This document shows positions 7,108-16,490 of a DNA stretch of 19,739 nt, piece after piece (positions within the stretch are counted from its first letter, which is position 1; the number at the start of each line of letters is the position of its first letter). The DNA lies in the NCBI GenBank assembly GCA_003157575.1, contig PMKA01000319.1, forward strand, positions 1 through 19,739. The letters are read 5' to 3'. The notes under the pieces were generated by a model that was not told the origin of the DNA, made no database searches, and saw only the letters and a list, made by a program, of their open reading frames with translations. Position numbers and translations under genes: made by a program. The stretch is from Opitutia bacterium (GTDB lineage: Bacteria; Verrucomicrobiota; Verrucomicrobiia; Opitutales; Opitutaceae).

Positions 7108-9639
7108 CTAGTTAGAACTGCTTTTTGAGGGTTCAATGCCGGCGCTTGGCGGGGGCTTGGCGGGCGATGCTTCCGCTGTGCCGGGGGGCAGATTCCGTTC
7201 GAGAAAAGCGGCGATCTCGTTGAGTGTTTCAACGCGATCGCTGAAGGGCCAGTAGGTGTGCGTTGCGTCTGGAAAAGACTTCGCTTCCACGGGCGTTCCT
7301 TGCTTCTTCAGCGCATCCAGCATGACCTTCGCTTCCATTGGATGGACGACTCGGTCGAGTTCGCCGTGAATGATGAATACCGGCTGTTTTATCTCCGCGA
7401 CGCGCAAAAGCGGATCAAGATACTTCGCGTTTGTATCGTAATCCTGCTGCGCCAGCAGCGCCTTCCAGTATGCGTAGCGAAACTCTTTGTCGAACCCCCA
7501 CTTGTCGTCGTTTTGACTTTTCTTCCAGCTTGTGACAGCGGAGATCGCGACGCCGGTGCGAAAGAGGTCCGAATATTTGGCAAGGCACATATAAGTTGCC
7601 CAACCGCCGAAGCTCGCGCCCATGACGGCGATTCTATTGGGGTCCACTTGATGTTTGGAGATCAAATCGCGCACGCCATCGGCAATGTCATCCAGCACGA
7701 CTGTGTCGAGCCGGGCACGCAGACCGGCGGTCTGGAAGGCCGCGCCATAACCGGACGATCCACGATAATTCACCTGCAAGACCACGTAGCCGCGGGTCGC
7801 GAAGAACTGGTTCGTCGGATCGAATCCCCAGCTATCCCGGATCATCGGCCCACCATGGATGCGGACGATCAAAGGGGGTGGGTTACCACCGATTTTAGGA
7901 GGTACTGTCACGTAGGCGGGGATCATGGCTCCGTCGCGCGCTTTGAACTCGATTGGCGTTGTATGGCCGAGCATTTTCCCCTTTAGGCGCTCGCTGAGCT
8001 GAAGCAGGGGCATCAGTTCGCCTGTTTTTGTCCGGAGCAAATAGTAGGTGCCGGGGTCCTGATCGCTATAGGAAAAGAAAATGAAGGTGGTCCCGTCCTC
8101 CGACCAGTCGATCGGGATGTTCACATGGTCCGGGAACAACGTATCGACGTTCTTCTGGGTCGCTGTGTACTGCGGGTCTATCCAGATCACTCGCGGCTTC
8201 TGAGCTTCGAAGATCATCCCGAGGAGTTTGGATGATCTCTTTTCGAACAGTAATCTCGTATAGCCTCCATCGCCAGTTGTGAGATCGTACTTCGGATGCT
8301 TGGCGATCGTCTGTTTGATGACGCCTTGCGACATGCTGAAAGCCGCCAGTTGGAAGGTGTCGCTGCCGAGTCGGCTCGAGATGTAGAGCGTATCGCCATC
8401 GGGCCCGACCGAGTGGATATCGGCGACGCGGTCAAGGCCGTCGGAGGCTTTTTCGTTGAACTTCAGCCCCGGCTGCTTCACGAGATCGTCGAGGTCGCGC
8501 CAACGCGAGGTGGGAGTTGGACGGAACTTGTAGACTGTTTTTGCTCCATCCAAATAAAATTCAATTCGTGCCTTACCCTGCGCATCGAAATAGTACCATC
8601 CTCCCTCTGGATCCTCGTTATCGTAAGTTCTCCCGGTGAGTACATTGTACTTAAAAAGCAGGCTGCCATTCCTCTGGCTGTGCAATTCGAGAATTTCGGG
8701 GTGGTCCGGAAGCGATTTGACAACGCTGACGATATGATCGAGCACTTTACTGGTCGTGCCCTTATTGGCATCCAGTAGAAACAACGCTTTTTCGTAGTCG
8801 TTTTTGTGATACAAACCGCGGTTTGCGGCGACGTAGACCAGTTGGTCATTGGATACCCAGGTGAGATCGCCCACATAATCCTCTTCGCCGACGACCACGG
8901 TTTCTGACAGTTTTTTCATCGATTCGAGATCGAACACCATCAGCACCTTGTTTGGGCTGCGTTTCCGAATGGTGGCGAGGCGGCGGGCGTCGAGGGAGAG
9001 CTCATGAGGATACGCCTCCTCAAGCTTTAGCAAATCCACCGCAGGCAGGCCCTTCGCGTCCTTCACAAGATCGGCGTAGTATTTGTTCAAATCATATGCA
9101 TCGGGGTGTTGGCTCGTTCTGACCTCTTCGCCGTTGGAGAAAATATGCAGCGAACCAATCGCGCTGAGATCGCTCGACGTACTCACTTCGATGTTTTTGG
9201 CGCGTCCCTCGCCGAGCCTGCCGATCGGTACCAGCCGCGTGCCGACAGAACCCTGGGTGAGGTAGGTGAGAAGTCCGTAGCAGTCGGAGAGCTTACGGTC
9301 AGCGGTGATTGTGGCGCGATATCGCGCCCGCACGGAGCTCGGATCAGCACGTTCCTTCGCGGAGGCATGCTGCAACACATCCAGTTCCACTTGCACGTCC
9401 GAGATCGTCACGAATCCTTCGCCGAAGTTCTTTGCCGCGCGCACTTCGATGTTGAGATCGTCTGTCCGCTCTCGCGAGGCATCATCTAGGACAACAAGGG
9501 TCTCGTCGTTGAACGCAAGAACCGGCAGGCGCTTTGCCTTGTAACTTGCGAACACCTGCATCTGTCCAAATGCTGTCGCAGCGATGCATAGCGGTAAAGC
9601 AACCAAGACTAAAAGGCCAGATAGGGTACTGGGTTTCAT
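7108..9639 (-). CDS. Exported S9 family (prolyl oligopeptidase-type) serine peptidase
   Basis: Starting at the ATG at 9639 the protein has 843 residues and begins MKPSTLSGLLVLVALPLCIA, a classical signal peptide ending near ATAFG. The open frame extends 19 codons further upstream to 9696, but that would bury the signal. The first ~580 residues are beta-rich and consistent with a propeller. The C-terminal alpha/beta hydrolase domain has RIHGGP (oxyanion region), the nucleophile in GASFGG (about S676), HGELDRVVHP (about D762) and DATHTYWPF (about H794). These match dipeptidyl/acylaminoacyl peptidases, which cleave short peptides; the likely site is the periplasm. The C-terminus ends in a Pro/Ser-rich tail (PAKPPPSAG). 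Base composition is visibly less GC-rich than neighbouring genes and the gene is flanked by repeat-bearing spacers, so horizontal acquisition is possible. No Shine-Dalgarno site is seen. Confidence 0.9.
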   Translation of the reverse strand: MKPSTLSGLLVLVALPLCIAATAFGQMQVFASYKAKRLPVLAFNDETLVVLDDASRERTDDLNIEVRAAKNFGEGFVTISDVQVELDVLQHASAKERADPSSVRARYRATITADRKLSDCYGLLTYLTQGSVGTRLVPIGRLGEGRAKNIEVSTSSDLSAIGSLHIFSNGEEVRTSQHPDAYDLNKYYADLVKDAKGLPAVDLLKLEEAYPHELSLDARRLATIRKRSPNKVLMVFDLESMKKLSETVVVGEEDYVGDLTWVSNDQLVYVAANRGLYHKNDYEKALFLLDANKGTTSKVLDHIVSVVKSLPDHPEILELHSQRNGSLLFKYNVLTGRTYDNEDPEGGWYYFDAQGKARIEFYLDGAKTVYKFRPTPTSRWRDLDDLVKQPGLKFNEKASDGLDRVADIHSVGPDGDTLYISSRLGSDTFQLAAFSMSQGVIKQTIAKHPKYDLTTGDGGYTRLLFEKRSSKLLGMIFEAQKPRVIWIDPQYTATQKNVDTLFPDHVNIPIDWSEDGTTFIFFSYSDQDPGTYYLLRTKTGELMPLLQLSERLKGKMLGHTTPIEFKARDGAMIPAYVTVPPKIGGNPPPLIVRIHGGPMIRDSWGFDPTNQFFATRGYVVLQVNYRGSSGYGAAFQTAGLRARLDTVVLDDIADGVRDLISKHQVDPNRIAVMGASFGGWATYMCLAKYSDLFRTGVAISAVTSWKKSQNDDKWGFDKEFRYAYWKALLAQQDYDTNAKYLDPLLRVAEIKQPVFIIHGELDRVVHPMEAKVMLDALKKQGTPVEAKSFPDATHTYWPFSDRVETLNEIAAFLERNLPPGTAEASPAKPPPSAGIEPSKSSSN

Positions 9640-10216
9640 GATTGGGGTCGAAACATGCTTCACAAAATCGGGAATCGCGCAAGTGGCGAGATCCACGGCT
9701 GTCCAGTTAATGGGCTTTCGGAGATCTGCAAGTAATTGCCAGCGGCGAACTGAAAGCCGTGCCGGGGCCGATCCGAGGACGTCACGTCTTGACTATTGAC
9801 AAACGCCACCAGCGCGCGCCCCTCGCCGACGAAGTTCCTGCCGCGGGCGACGCCCAAGAAACTTTATGCCGCACAGTGCCCCTCGACCTTGCTCGGGGCC
9901 TATCGGCTCTACGGGCTCCGCGTCCAATTTTGGTGCTGCGCCCTCCGTCCGTCGTCGTTCGTGGGACGCTGCGCAACTGGATCTATGAACCTGCGAGGGG
10001 CCGACGAGCAGGCCGGCGACTTCCTCAATGCCTGGACTTGGGCAAAGAGACCTGACCCATGGCACCCTCCTATTCGTGGACCTTCCGCTCGCTCACGCTT
10101 GCAGCTATGGTCCGGTCCCCGGCCAGCGTTCGGGCTAAACGCGCCAACAGGAACGCGATGCCTCCGTCAGGTGTGCGCGCCCGCCGGGATTCGGACGCAG
10201 GGACGCGATCCGGCGT
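9640..10216. other. 577-bp spacer upstream of the S9 gene, no supported gene
   Basis: This lies upstream of the S9 gene and downstream of the YchF-like gene. Visible structure includes an 11-bp inverted repeat gacgtcacgtc (9779-9789) close to ttgactattgaca, and, just beyond the YchF-like stop, gacgc-cggatc-gcgtc on the minus strand, a short stem without a T-run. A composite repeat element (10050-10107) lies within it. Open frames here encode only Arg/Pro/Ala-rich, unrecognisable sequence. No convincing promoter was found for the S9 gene. Confidence 0.45.
10050..10107. repeat. Dispersed intergenic repeat, copy 1
   Basis: acctgaccc (10050-10058) is followed 39 bases from its start by tcgctcacgct (10089-10099) and then tgcagcta. 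The same two motifs, in the same order and almost the same spacing (41 bases), occur at 19396-19447. This arrangement suggests a small repeated element rather than chance. It may be a REP-like sequence mobilised by a transposase located elsewhere, but no transposase is in the window. Confidence 0.4.
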
Positions 10217-10918
10217 CTACTTGTTGAAGCGGAAATTGACCAGGTCGTAGTCCTGGACGATGTACTGCTTGGTCTCCAGGCGGAGCTTGTTCGCGTGCTT
10301 GGCCTGGGTCTCTCCGCCCGCGGCAATGCAATCGGCGAAACTGATGATCTCCGCGCGGATGAAGCCCTTCTGGATGTCCGTATGGATGGCGCCGGCCGCC
10401 TCCTGGGCGGTCGCTCCCTGCTTGATGAGCCATGCGCGATTCTCAGGCCCTCCCACGGTGAGGAAACTGATGTAGCCGCTTCCGGCGACAACGCGGACCA
10501 GAAACTCGTCGAAGTTCGCCACTTCGGATGGCGTCGCGACGACGAGCGGCTTCGACGAAAGAAAGGCATGTGCGGCGACGGCCTGCAGCTCGGCCGGGGT
10601 CAGGCCGGCTTCGGAGACGAGCCGGTCGCCCTCCAGTGCGGCCTTGATCCGGTTGAGCACGGACTTTTCCGGCTCCAGCGGGTCTCGGGCAAGCCGGTTC
10701 TCGACGAACTCCAGGTCGCGCAGGATGACGTCCAGGCGTCCGGAATCGGAGGCGGCGATTGCGTCGGCGGTGACGACCTCGTCCTCGCCTGCGATGTCGA
10801 CCTGGACGTACGTTTTTTTCTTCGCCTCGACCAGCTTGTTGATCTGGTCGAGCCGGGCGTCCTTGACGTTGTGTTTGCCGGGCGGGATGCCGGGGATGCC
10901 AAAAAGGGATACTTTCAT
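10217..10918 (-). CDS. YchF/DUF933-like protein lacking the G-domain P-loop
   Basis: A 233-residue protein. The C-terminal part (about 148-233) is a clear YchF-type TGS/DUF933 domain: SFLTVGGPENRAW, then GATAQEAAGAIHTDIQKGFI, RAEIISF and a terminal QDYDLVNFRFNK. The middle (about 45-130) aligns by eye with the YchF helical region. The N-terminus, however, runs from SLFGIPG directly to KHNVKDARLDQINKLVEAKK and VDIAG. The GxPNVGKST nucleotide-binding loop, the switch regions and NxxE-type base-recognition motif of true YchF ATPases (about 363 residues) are missing. It therefore should not bind or hydrolyse ATP in the YchF manner, although YchF's ribosome-associated surfaces may persist. The compact, intact reading frame suggests a stable subfamily rather than recent decay. 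It is preceded on the same strand by the sensor kinase gene, with a 307-bp repeat-rich gap, so it is probably transcribed separately. No Shine-Dalgarno site is present. Confidence 0.85.
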   Translation of the reverse strand: MKVSLFGIPGIPPGKHNVKDARLDQINKLVEAKKKTYVQVDIAGEDEVVTADAIAASDSGRLDVILRDLEFVENRLARDPLEPEKSVLNRIKAALEGDRLVSEAGLTPAELQAVAAHAFLSSKPLVVATPSEVANFDEFLVRVVAGSGYISFLTVGGPENRAWLIKQGATAQEAAGAIHTDIQKGFIRAEIISFADCIAAGGETQAKHANKLRLETKQYIVQDYDLVNFRFNK

Positions 10919-11044
10919 CGGAGGGGTGCAGTGTTGGGGAGACTTCGGCGGGAGGGAAGACGATTTCGCGGAGACTTTGTGAGCGGCTGTCCAATGAACG
11001 CCGCCCGAGTCGCGGGCACGATGTCGTTCAGGTGACAGGCAAGC

Positions 11045-11112
11045 ACATCGCTTGCGAGCAAGCTCCTACAGCCCGCTCCAGAACAATGTAGGAGCCTGCT
11101 TGCAGGCGATGT
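11045..11112. repeat. Inverted pair of REP-like elements (BIME-like)
   Basis: acatcgcttgcgagcaagct plus cctaca (11045-11070) and its near reverse complement at 11087-11112 (tgtaggagcctgcttgcagg plus cgatgt) face each other across 16 bases. The arms share acatcgc, the gcaagc core and ctcctaca. Each element is itself palindromic around gcttgcgagcaagc or cctgcttgcagg. This is the organisation of bacterial interspersed mosaic REP pairs. A degenerate third piece (cgatcgcgagcaag) follows at about 11119-11133. The transcript would fold strongly between the kinase and YchF-like genes. Confidence 0.7.
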
Positions 11113-11133
11113 CCGGTTGCGATCGCGAGCAAG

Positions 11134-11193
11134 TCCGGCCTGCGTCGGGGGCGGCGCGAGCCACCTGAAAACTCAGATTTCAAGCAGGCCGGA
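11134..11193. repeat. 10-bp perfect inverted repeat downstream of the kinase gene
   Basis: tccggcctgc (11134-11143) and gcaggccgga (11184-11193) are perfect reverse complements separated by 40 bases. Inside the loop, tgaaa/tttca (11166-11181) can form a nested stem. It lies 33 bases beyond the stop of the minus-strand kinase gene and may form its 3' end structure, but there is no T-run. With the REP pair it accounts for most of the 307-bp spacer 10919-11225; the remaining part holds nothing I recognise. Confidence 0.5.
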
Positions 11194-11225
11194 GTCCAGT
11201 CGTTGCGTTCGCGAATTGCGGCTTT

Positions 11226-14200
11226 TCAGGCGGGGCTACCGGACGCGGATTCGGCCGGACGAAAGTGGTTGTCGAGGACGGTCCTGATGCCTGCGGGTGT
11301 GAGCGGTTTCGAAGTGTAGTCGTCCATCCCGGCGGCCAGGCAGAGTTCGCGGTCGCCCGCCATTGCGTTGGCCGTCATCGCGACAATCCGGATTTCCCCG
11401 GTGAAGCCGGGCTCGCGGTCCGCCTGGGCGCGCCGGATGCGCCGCGTGGCCTCCAAGCCGTCCAGCACGGGCATCTGGACATCCATCAACACAAGTTCGT
11501 ACGGATGCTGGCGGAGGGCGTCGATGACCTCCTGGCCGTTCGCCGCCACCGCGGCGGCATAACCGGCGTTCTTCAGGTATTGCAGCGCAACCTTCTGGTT
11601 CACGCGGTTGTCCTCGGCCACGATGATGCGCGGCGCGCCGGTGTCCACGGGAGCGACGTGCTCGACGGCTGGTGCCGGCGCAACGGATTGGGGCGGCTGG
11701 CAGAGGACGCGGAGGATAAGATCGTGCAGGCGGGAGGTCGGGATCGGTTTGAATTCATAGGCGGCGAGGCCGAATTCCGTCATCCTGGCCGGGGTCAGCC
11801 GTTCACCGTCGGAACTGATCATGACGAGCAGCGGGTGTCCGAGTCCCGCGTCGGTTTCGATCATCCGGGCGAGTGTGAGCCCGTCGATGTCGGGCATCTG
11901 CCTGTCGAGTATCACCAGCTCATACGGCTCCTTTGCAATAGCGCGGCGCAGTTCCTCCATGGCGGCGCCTGCGGAGTCGACGGACCCATGCCGGACCTTC
12001 CAACGATCGAGCGCGTGGTGAAAGAACTTCCGGTTGGTCGGATTGTCATCGACCACCAGGATGCGGCGGTCCTCAAGCGACACGTCGGGTTCGGGTGCAG
12101 GTTCGGCAGCGGGGCCGGCGCGGGCGAATTCGGCGACGAACCAGAACGTCGATCCCTTGCCAAGAGCGCTCACGATGCCGATCTCGCCGTGCATCAAATC
12201 CACAAGGCGCCGGCAGATGGCCAGACCAAGGCCCGTCCCTCCGAATTTGCGGGTGGTGGAGCTGTCGGCCTGCACGAAACGCTGGAACAGGTTGCGTTGC
12301 ACATCGGGAGAGACGCCGATGCCGGTGTCCGCCACCTCGATGCGCAGGCGGCAGCCCTGGGCCGTCGGCTCCGCGCTTTTCACCCGCAGGACGACCTCGC
12401 CGCGCTCTGTGAACTTGATGGCGTTGCCGAGCAGATTGAGGATGACCTGTCGCAGGCGCACGGGATCTCCGTTGACCCGGACGGGCGCGGAAGGGTCGAA
12501 ATCAAGCGCGAGCTCCAGTCCCTTCTTCCGGGCCGTATCGGACTGGAGATCCAGGGTTCGCTCGAGGTGGTCCTGCAGGTCGAAGTCGATGGACTCAAGG
12601 ACCAGCTTTCCGGCCTCGATCTTTGAGAAGTCGAGAACGTCGTTGAGGATTGTCAGCAGGCTTTCGCCGCTGTTGATCAGCGTCTGGGCGAAGTCCCGTT
12701 GTTCGGGGGAGAGCGGGGTTTCCAGCAACAGGTGTCCCATGCCGATGACGCCGTTCATGGGAGTGCGGATCTCATGGCTCATGGTCGCCAGGAAGGCGCT
12801 CTTGGCGCGGTCCGCGGTTTCGGCGGACTCCTTTGCGGCCTGCAGCTCCACGTTGATGGCGGCGAGTTCGGCGGTGCGTCTGGCGACGCGGTCCTCGAGT
12901 TCCCCGTTCAACTGGCGGTAACGCTCCTCGCTTGCGGCGAGCGCGGCCGTCTTTTCCACGGTTTCCCCGATTTGGCGTCCCAGTTGCGCGTTGGTCGTGT
13001 TGAGCTCCCCCGTGCGTTCGGCGACGAGCCGTTCAAGGCGCAGCTTTTCGCGGCGCTCCAGAAATGACGACAGCCACGCGGCGAAGACCACGGTGCCGAC
13101 GGCCGTGAGCACGTACAGAATCCACGCCAGGGGGGTGCGAAACCACGGCGGCTTCACCGTGAATTCCAGGCGGGCCTCCGTCCCCGCCGTCGTGCCGGTC
13201 ACGGGCCGCACATGGAAGACGTAGTCGCCTTCCTTGAGGCGGCTGAACGCCGCCGACCCCACGTTGCCAGTCGAAACCCACTGGGTCACCGCTCCTTCAA
13301 GCATCACCTCAAACGTGACGGGCTCGCCAAACGGATTGGAGGGGGCCGCAAAATGGACGACGAGCGAGTTGTCGGAATAGGCGAGCCGGCCAAGGGTCGG
13401 CCCCGGGTTGAAAAGCTGGCGGCTGCTGGTGGAAAATTGCACCGAGGTGATGATGGCCCCCGGCGTACTCGCGGGCGGATCGGGCATGCGGGGATCGAAT
13501 CGGGCGAGCCTCTGTTTTCCCCACATCCAGACCACGCCGTCATTCTCCATCGTGAATTCGTTGGGTTCAAAGCCGACCGGTACCGTCTGAACGGACCGCC
13601 GTCCTCTGCCCTGAGCCGTGGTGAGGACGTGCGCCGTGCCGTCGGTGGCGAACCAGAGGCGGCCGGACGCATCGGTTGTCGGCCGCCCATTCCAGACCGT
13701 CAGCTCCGGGAAGCGCGTCGGGAGATCCCGGTCCTGTACGAACCGGTGAGTGGTCTCGTCGAAACGGCTGAGGTGATTGGGCATGTTGAAGAGGGCGACG
13801 CCGTCAAAGAGGAAGATCTGCACCCAGCCGTCGACAAGGCCGTCGCGGGTTCCGAGAAATTCGATCGTCGGATTTGCGCGCCGCAAATCCAGGCGGCCGG
13901 CGCGGCTCGTTCCAAGCTCCAGCCAGACGACACCATTCGAATCCACCACTGTGTTAAACGTGTCGCCCAGCCCTGGCGTCGGGAAGCGGCGGGTGGTGTA
14001 GCCTCCAGGCGTCTGTTTTATCCAGCCCCACTCGTTGCGGGCGATGAAAAGGAGTCCTTCGCGCGTCGAGACGATCCCCACGCGGGCGTTGGCGATGCCG
14101 GTGGCCACGGTCTTCCAGCCGGAATCTTCACGCACGTAGATCCCGGTCTCGTTGGCGGCGAAAAGCCGCCCGTCGATGTCGGTCAGACTGAACAGGTAGC

Positions 14201-15446
14201 GCCCTGCGGGCATGTCCTCGTCAAAGCGTTCCAGCCGCCCGTCTGCATCGTAGACTGCGCGCATCGCCCTGCCGTCGGCCAGGAGCCAGAGAGTGCCGTT
14301 GTGCCGGAGCGGCTTCGCGTAGGCCAGGCCGCTCGCAACCAGGGGCTCGAAATGGGAGACGGGCGAAGGGAATTCCACCCGCGCCACGCTGTCGTTCAAC
14401 AAGGCCCAGAGAACGCCGTTTTTCGCGTAGCTCAGGCGTTGCACGCGAGCCAGCCGGTGGTCAAGCGTGCGGTCGAGAGCCTGAACGATGTGCCCCTCGT
14501 GGTCGAAGAAGACGATGCCGACGGTGTCGACGGCCGCGGCGAAAAACCCGTGGTCTGTAAGGCACAGGTCGTTGATGCGGCGGCCGCTGGCGAGCAACCC
14601 GCGGGTTTCGAAGGGGAGGAACGACGTGCCGTCGAAGATCTTCAGCCCGTTGCCGTTTGTCCCGACGAGCAGCCTGCCCGGGCCGAACGGGGCGCTGCAA
14701 GTCACGCTGTCGCTTGCAAGGGTCCCCTCGGGCGAGACCCGGACGGTGTTTCCGTCCTCACCGAGCTGATACAGGTCGCCGGATGCCTGGCTGCTGACGA
14801 AGACCCTGCGGCCCAGCGTGAAGATCCGGTCGATGGCGCTGACATGTCCCACGATGTGCGCCGTCTGGCCGGGCCGCCAGGACATGATCGCCCCGCTTCC
14901 GCCAAACCAATACCATCCCTCTGGGAAGACGGCCACGTTGATCAGCACGGCGCCGCGCAGGGTTTCGTCCTGCGGCACGGCAGTCGCCTTCGTCAGGTGC
15001 CAGCGGGCGTCTTCACTCAGGTCGACCCGGGCGATCTGTCCGTCGGCGCCGGCGTACAGGCGCCCGTCATTGTCCACCGCGATCTGCGAGGAGATGAAGC
15101 CTCCGCTTCCGGCCGCTCCCCTGAAGGACTCCCAGCGCACGCCGTCGCCGAAGGCGATTTCCTGCTGCGATATCACGAGAATGCGGCCGTCTGAGAGCAG
15201 GTGGAGGCCTGTCGGCGCGGAGCTCAGTCCGATCGCCTCCGGTCCGAGCACGACAAAGGACGGGACGCCGGGCTCCACAATCCTTGCGGGAGGGGAGGGC
15301 ATGGTCGTGGGTTCGCCGCGCAAAATGCCGCAGCCAGCGGTCGCCAACGCCAGGATCAAAGCGCAAAGAACGCGGCCCCGGCGTTGGCCAGGGCGTCGCC
15401 GGTGGAACGATTCTGATCGCAGTATGTTCAGATACAGCGGCTCCAT
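11226..15446 (-). CDS. Hybrid sensor histidine kinase with periplasmic beta-propeller, Y_Y_Y-type domain and two receiver domains
   Basis: 1406 residues. The N-terminus has a basic stretch ([10 protein letters not shown]), a hydrophobic segment and ALATAGC with C39, a possible lipoprotein or ordinary signal peptide. About 60-660 is a periplasmic propeller of repeated blades (e.g. [37 protein letters not shown]), followed by a Y_Y_Y-like beta domain at about 690-765 ([19 protein letters not shown]). The membrane helix is at about 774-796, then a coiled coil at 797-880. HisKA has phospho-acceptor H891 ([11 protein letters not shown]); the HATPase domain has [14 protein letters not shown] and [10 protein letters not shown]. 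Two receivers follow: D1133/D1134, D1181, K1233; and E1278/D1279, D1322, K1380. There is no HPt or DNA-binding output domain, so the phosphate must pass to separate proteins not seen here. Such kinases often sense poly- or oligosaccharides, but no ligand is evident. It follows the qor-like gene by 49 bp, possibly in one operon. Confidence 0.93.
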   Translation of the reverse strand: MEPLYLNILRSESFHRRRPGQRRGRVLCALILALATAGCGILRGEPTTMPSPPARIVEPGVPSFVVLGPEAIGLSSAPTGLHLLSDGRILVISQQEIAFGDGVRWESFRGAAGSGGFISSQIAVDNDGRLYAGADGQIARVDLSEDARWHLTKATAVPQDETLRGAVLINVAVFPEGWYWFGGSGAIMSWRPGQTAHIVGHVSAIDRIFTLGRRVFVSSQASGDLYQLGEDGNTVRVSPEGTLASDSVTCSAPFGPGRLLVGTNGNGLKIFDGTSFLPFETRGLLASGRRINDLCLTDHGFFAAAVDTVGIVFFDHEGHIVQALDRTLDHRLARVQRLSYAKNGVLWALLNDSVARVEFPSPVSHFEPLVASGLAYAKPLRHNGTLWLLADGRAMRAVYDADGRLERFDEDMPAGRYLFSLTDIDGRLFAANETGIYVREDSGWKTVATGIANARVGIVSTREGLLFIARNEWGWIKQTPGGYTTRRFPTPGLGDTFNTVVDSNGVVWLELGTSRAGRLDLRRANPTIEFLGTRDGLVDGWVQIFLFDGVALFNMPNHLSRFDETTHRFVQDRDLPTRFPELTVWNGRPTTDASGRLWFATDGTAHVLTTAQGRGRRSVQTVPVGFEPNEFTMENDGVVWMWGKQRLARFDPRMPDPPASTPGAIITSVQFSTSSRQLFNPGPTLGRLAYSDNSLVVHFAAPSNPFGEPVTFEVMLEGAVTQWVSTGNVGSAAFSRLKEGDYVFHVRPVTGTTAGTEARLEFTVKPPWFRTPLAWILYVLTAVGTVVFAAWLSSFLERREKLRLERLVAERTGELNTTNAQLGRQIGETVEKTAALAASEERYRQLNGELEDRVARRTAELAAINVELQAAKESAETADRAKSAFLATMSHEIRTPMNGVIGMGHLLLETPLSPEQRDFAQTLINSGESLLTILNDVLDFSKIEAGKLVLESIDFDLQDHLERTLDLQSDTARKKGLELALDFDPSAPVRVNGDPVRLRQVILNLLGNAIKFTERGEVVLRVKSAEPTAQGCRLRIEVADTGIGVSPDVQRNLFQRFVQADSSTTRKFGGTGLGLAICRRLVDLMHGEIGIVSALGKGSTFWFVAEFARAGPAAEPAPEPDVSLEDRRILVVDDNPTNRKFFHHALDRWKVRHGSVDSAGAAMEELRRAIAKEPYELVILDRQMPDIDGLTLARMIETDAGLGHPLLVMISSDGERLTPARMTEFGLAAYEFKPIPTSRLHDLILRVLCQPPQSVAPAPAVEHVAPVDTGAPRIIVAEDNRVNQKVALQYLKNAGYAAAVAANGQEVIDALRQHPYELVLMDVQMPVLDGLEATRRIRRAQADREPGFTGEIRIVAMTANAMAGDRELCLAAGMDDYTSKPLTPAGIRTVLDNHFRPAESASGSPA

Positions 15447-15458
15447 CGGTTGTTTTGC

Positions 15459-15482
15459 ACCGGCCTTGAGGGCGGCGCCGGT
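15459..15482 (-). other. Inverted repeat between the qor-like and kinase genes
   Basis: accggc and gccggt (6-bp arms, 12-base loop) occupy most of the 49-bp gap between the stop of the quinone-reductase-like gene and the kinase start. On the minus strand it is followed by gcaaaacaacc and not by a T-run, so it is at best a weak processing or attenuation structure within a read-through operon. Confidence 0.3.
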
Positions 15483-15495
15483 CGATGGACTGTTC

Positions 15496-16452
15496 CTACG
15501 GCACGAGCACGATCTTTCCGTGGGCGGGGCCGTCGATGATCTCGTGATGGGCGCGCGCCGCCTCGGCGAGCGGCAGTTCGCTGCCCACGACCGGGCGCAA
15601 CGTCCCCGTCCGGATGCCGGCGCCGATCGCTGCGTGCGCCTGCGCGTACTGCTCGGGCGTGCCCCCGGTCATCCCAAGGATCGATCCCTGCGCCCGCATC
15701 AACAGACGCGGGTTGATCTGCACCTCGCCCCTGCTTCCGACGATGACAATGCAACCGCCCTGGCCGAGGACCGCGAGGTCCCTGCCGAGATTGACGTTGG
15801 CCAGCATCTCAATGACGAGGTCCACACCGCGGTTTGCGGTGAGTCTCATCAGCTGTTCGAAATAGTCGGGGCTCTTGTGATCGAGCACGTGGGCTGCGCC
15901 CTGCTCCCTGACCAGCTGGCGTCCGGCTTCCGTGCCGCCCGTGCCGAGAACCGACAGGCCCGCCGCGGAGGCGAACTGCACGGTTGCGAGTCCGACCGAG
16001 CCCGATGCCCCGTGCACGAGCACGGTCTGGCCCGCATGCGCGCGGGCGCAGAGGAAAAGCGCCCGATAGGCGGTCGCATACGGGTTGTGGAGGCCGGCGC
16101 CCTGGGCGAACGACACGTTTTCGGGAAGCGGATAAACCTGTTCGGCGCTGCAGAGCGCGAGTTGCGCGTAGGCTCCGCTCACTGTGCCCGCCGTGTAAAC
16201 GCGGTCGCCCGTCTTGAAGCGCGTCACGTGTTCGCCGACCGCGGCGACGGTTCCGGCGGCGTCGCCTCCGGGCGTGTAGGGGAGGGGCGGTTTGAGCGCG
16301 TAGGTTCCGGCACGGATGTAAGTCTCCACCGGATTCACGCCGGCTGCATGAACGCGCACAACGACCTGGCCCGGACCGGGCCGGGGATCGTGAACATCCT
16401 CCAGTTTCATCACCTCGGGCGGGCCGAATTCATGCAGGCGGATCGCTTTCAT
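15496..16452 (-). CDS. Zinc-independent medium-chain dehydrogenase, quinone oxidoreductase (zeta-crystallin) type
   Basis: 318 residues. The N-terminal GroES-like catalytic domain shows [16 protein letters not shown], then [16 protein letters not shown] and GDRVY. The Rossmann part has [17 protein letters not shown] at about 145-161, the NADPH-binding AxxGxxG type of glycine motif. The Cys/His ligands of zinc alcohol dehydrogenases are missing, as expected for the QOR/zeta-crystallin group, which reduces quinones or other alpha,beta-unsaturated carbonyls with NADPH in the cytoplasm. The C-terminus ([17 protein letters not shown]) is complete. It lies 38 bp after the pepT stop and 49 bp before the kinase gene on the same strand. 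The physiological substrate cannot be told from sequence. No Shine-Dalgarno site precedes the ATG. Confidence 0.9.
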   Translation of the reverse strand: MKAIRLHEFGPPEVMKLEDVHDPRPGPGQVVVRVHAAGVNPVETYIRAGTYALKPPLPYTPGGDAAGTVAAVGEHVTRFKTGDRVYTAGTVSGAYAQLALCSAEQVYPLPENVSFAQGAGLHNPYATAYRALFLCARAHAGQTVLVHGASGSVGLATVQFASAAGLSVLGTGGTEAGRQLVREQGAAHVLDHKSPDYFEQLMRLTANRGVDLVIEMLANVNLGRDLAVLGQGGCIVIVGSRGEVQINPRLLMRAQGSILGMTGGTPEQYAQAHAAIGAGIRTGTLRPVVGSELPLAEAARAHHEIIDGPAHGKIVLVP

Positions 16453-16490
16453 GGTGCATTGAGGATATCCAGATTTGCGAGCGCAGTGGT

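Noticed and set aside
9796..10227. A 143-codon plus-strand frame in the spacer upstream of the S9 gene
   Set aside because: Composition is Arg/Pro/Ala-rich, it runs through the dispersed repeat and into the YchF-like gene, and it has no Shine-Dalgarno or motif.
11045..11112. Possible CRISPR repeats
   Set aside because: Only two inverted copies with a 16-base gap, and not direct repeats with regular spacers; no cas genes are present.
13212..15194. A 660-codon plus-strand frame opposite the sensor kinase propeller region
   Set aside because: It is antisense to the kinase, whose propeller, Y_Y_Y and kinase domains are continuous on the minus strand; the translation is unstructured and unrecognisable.
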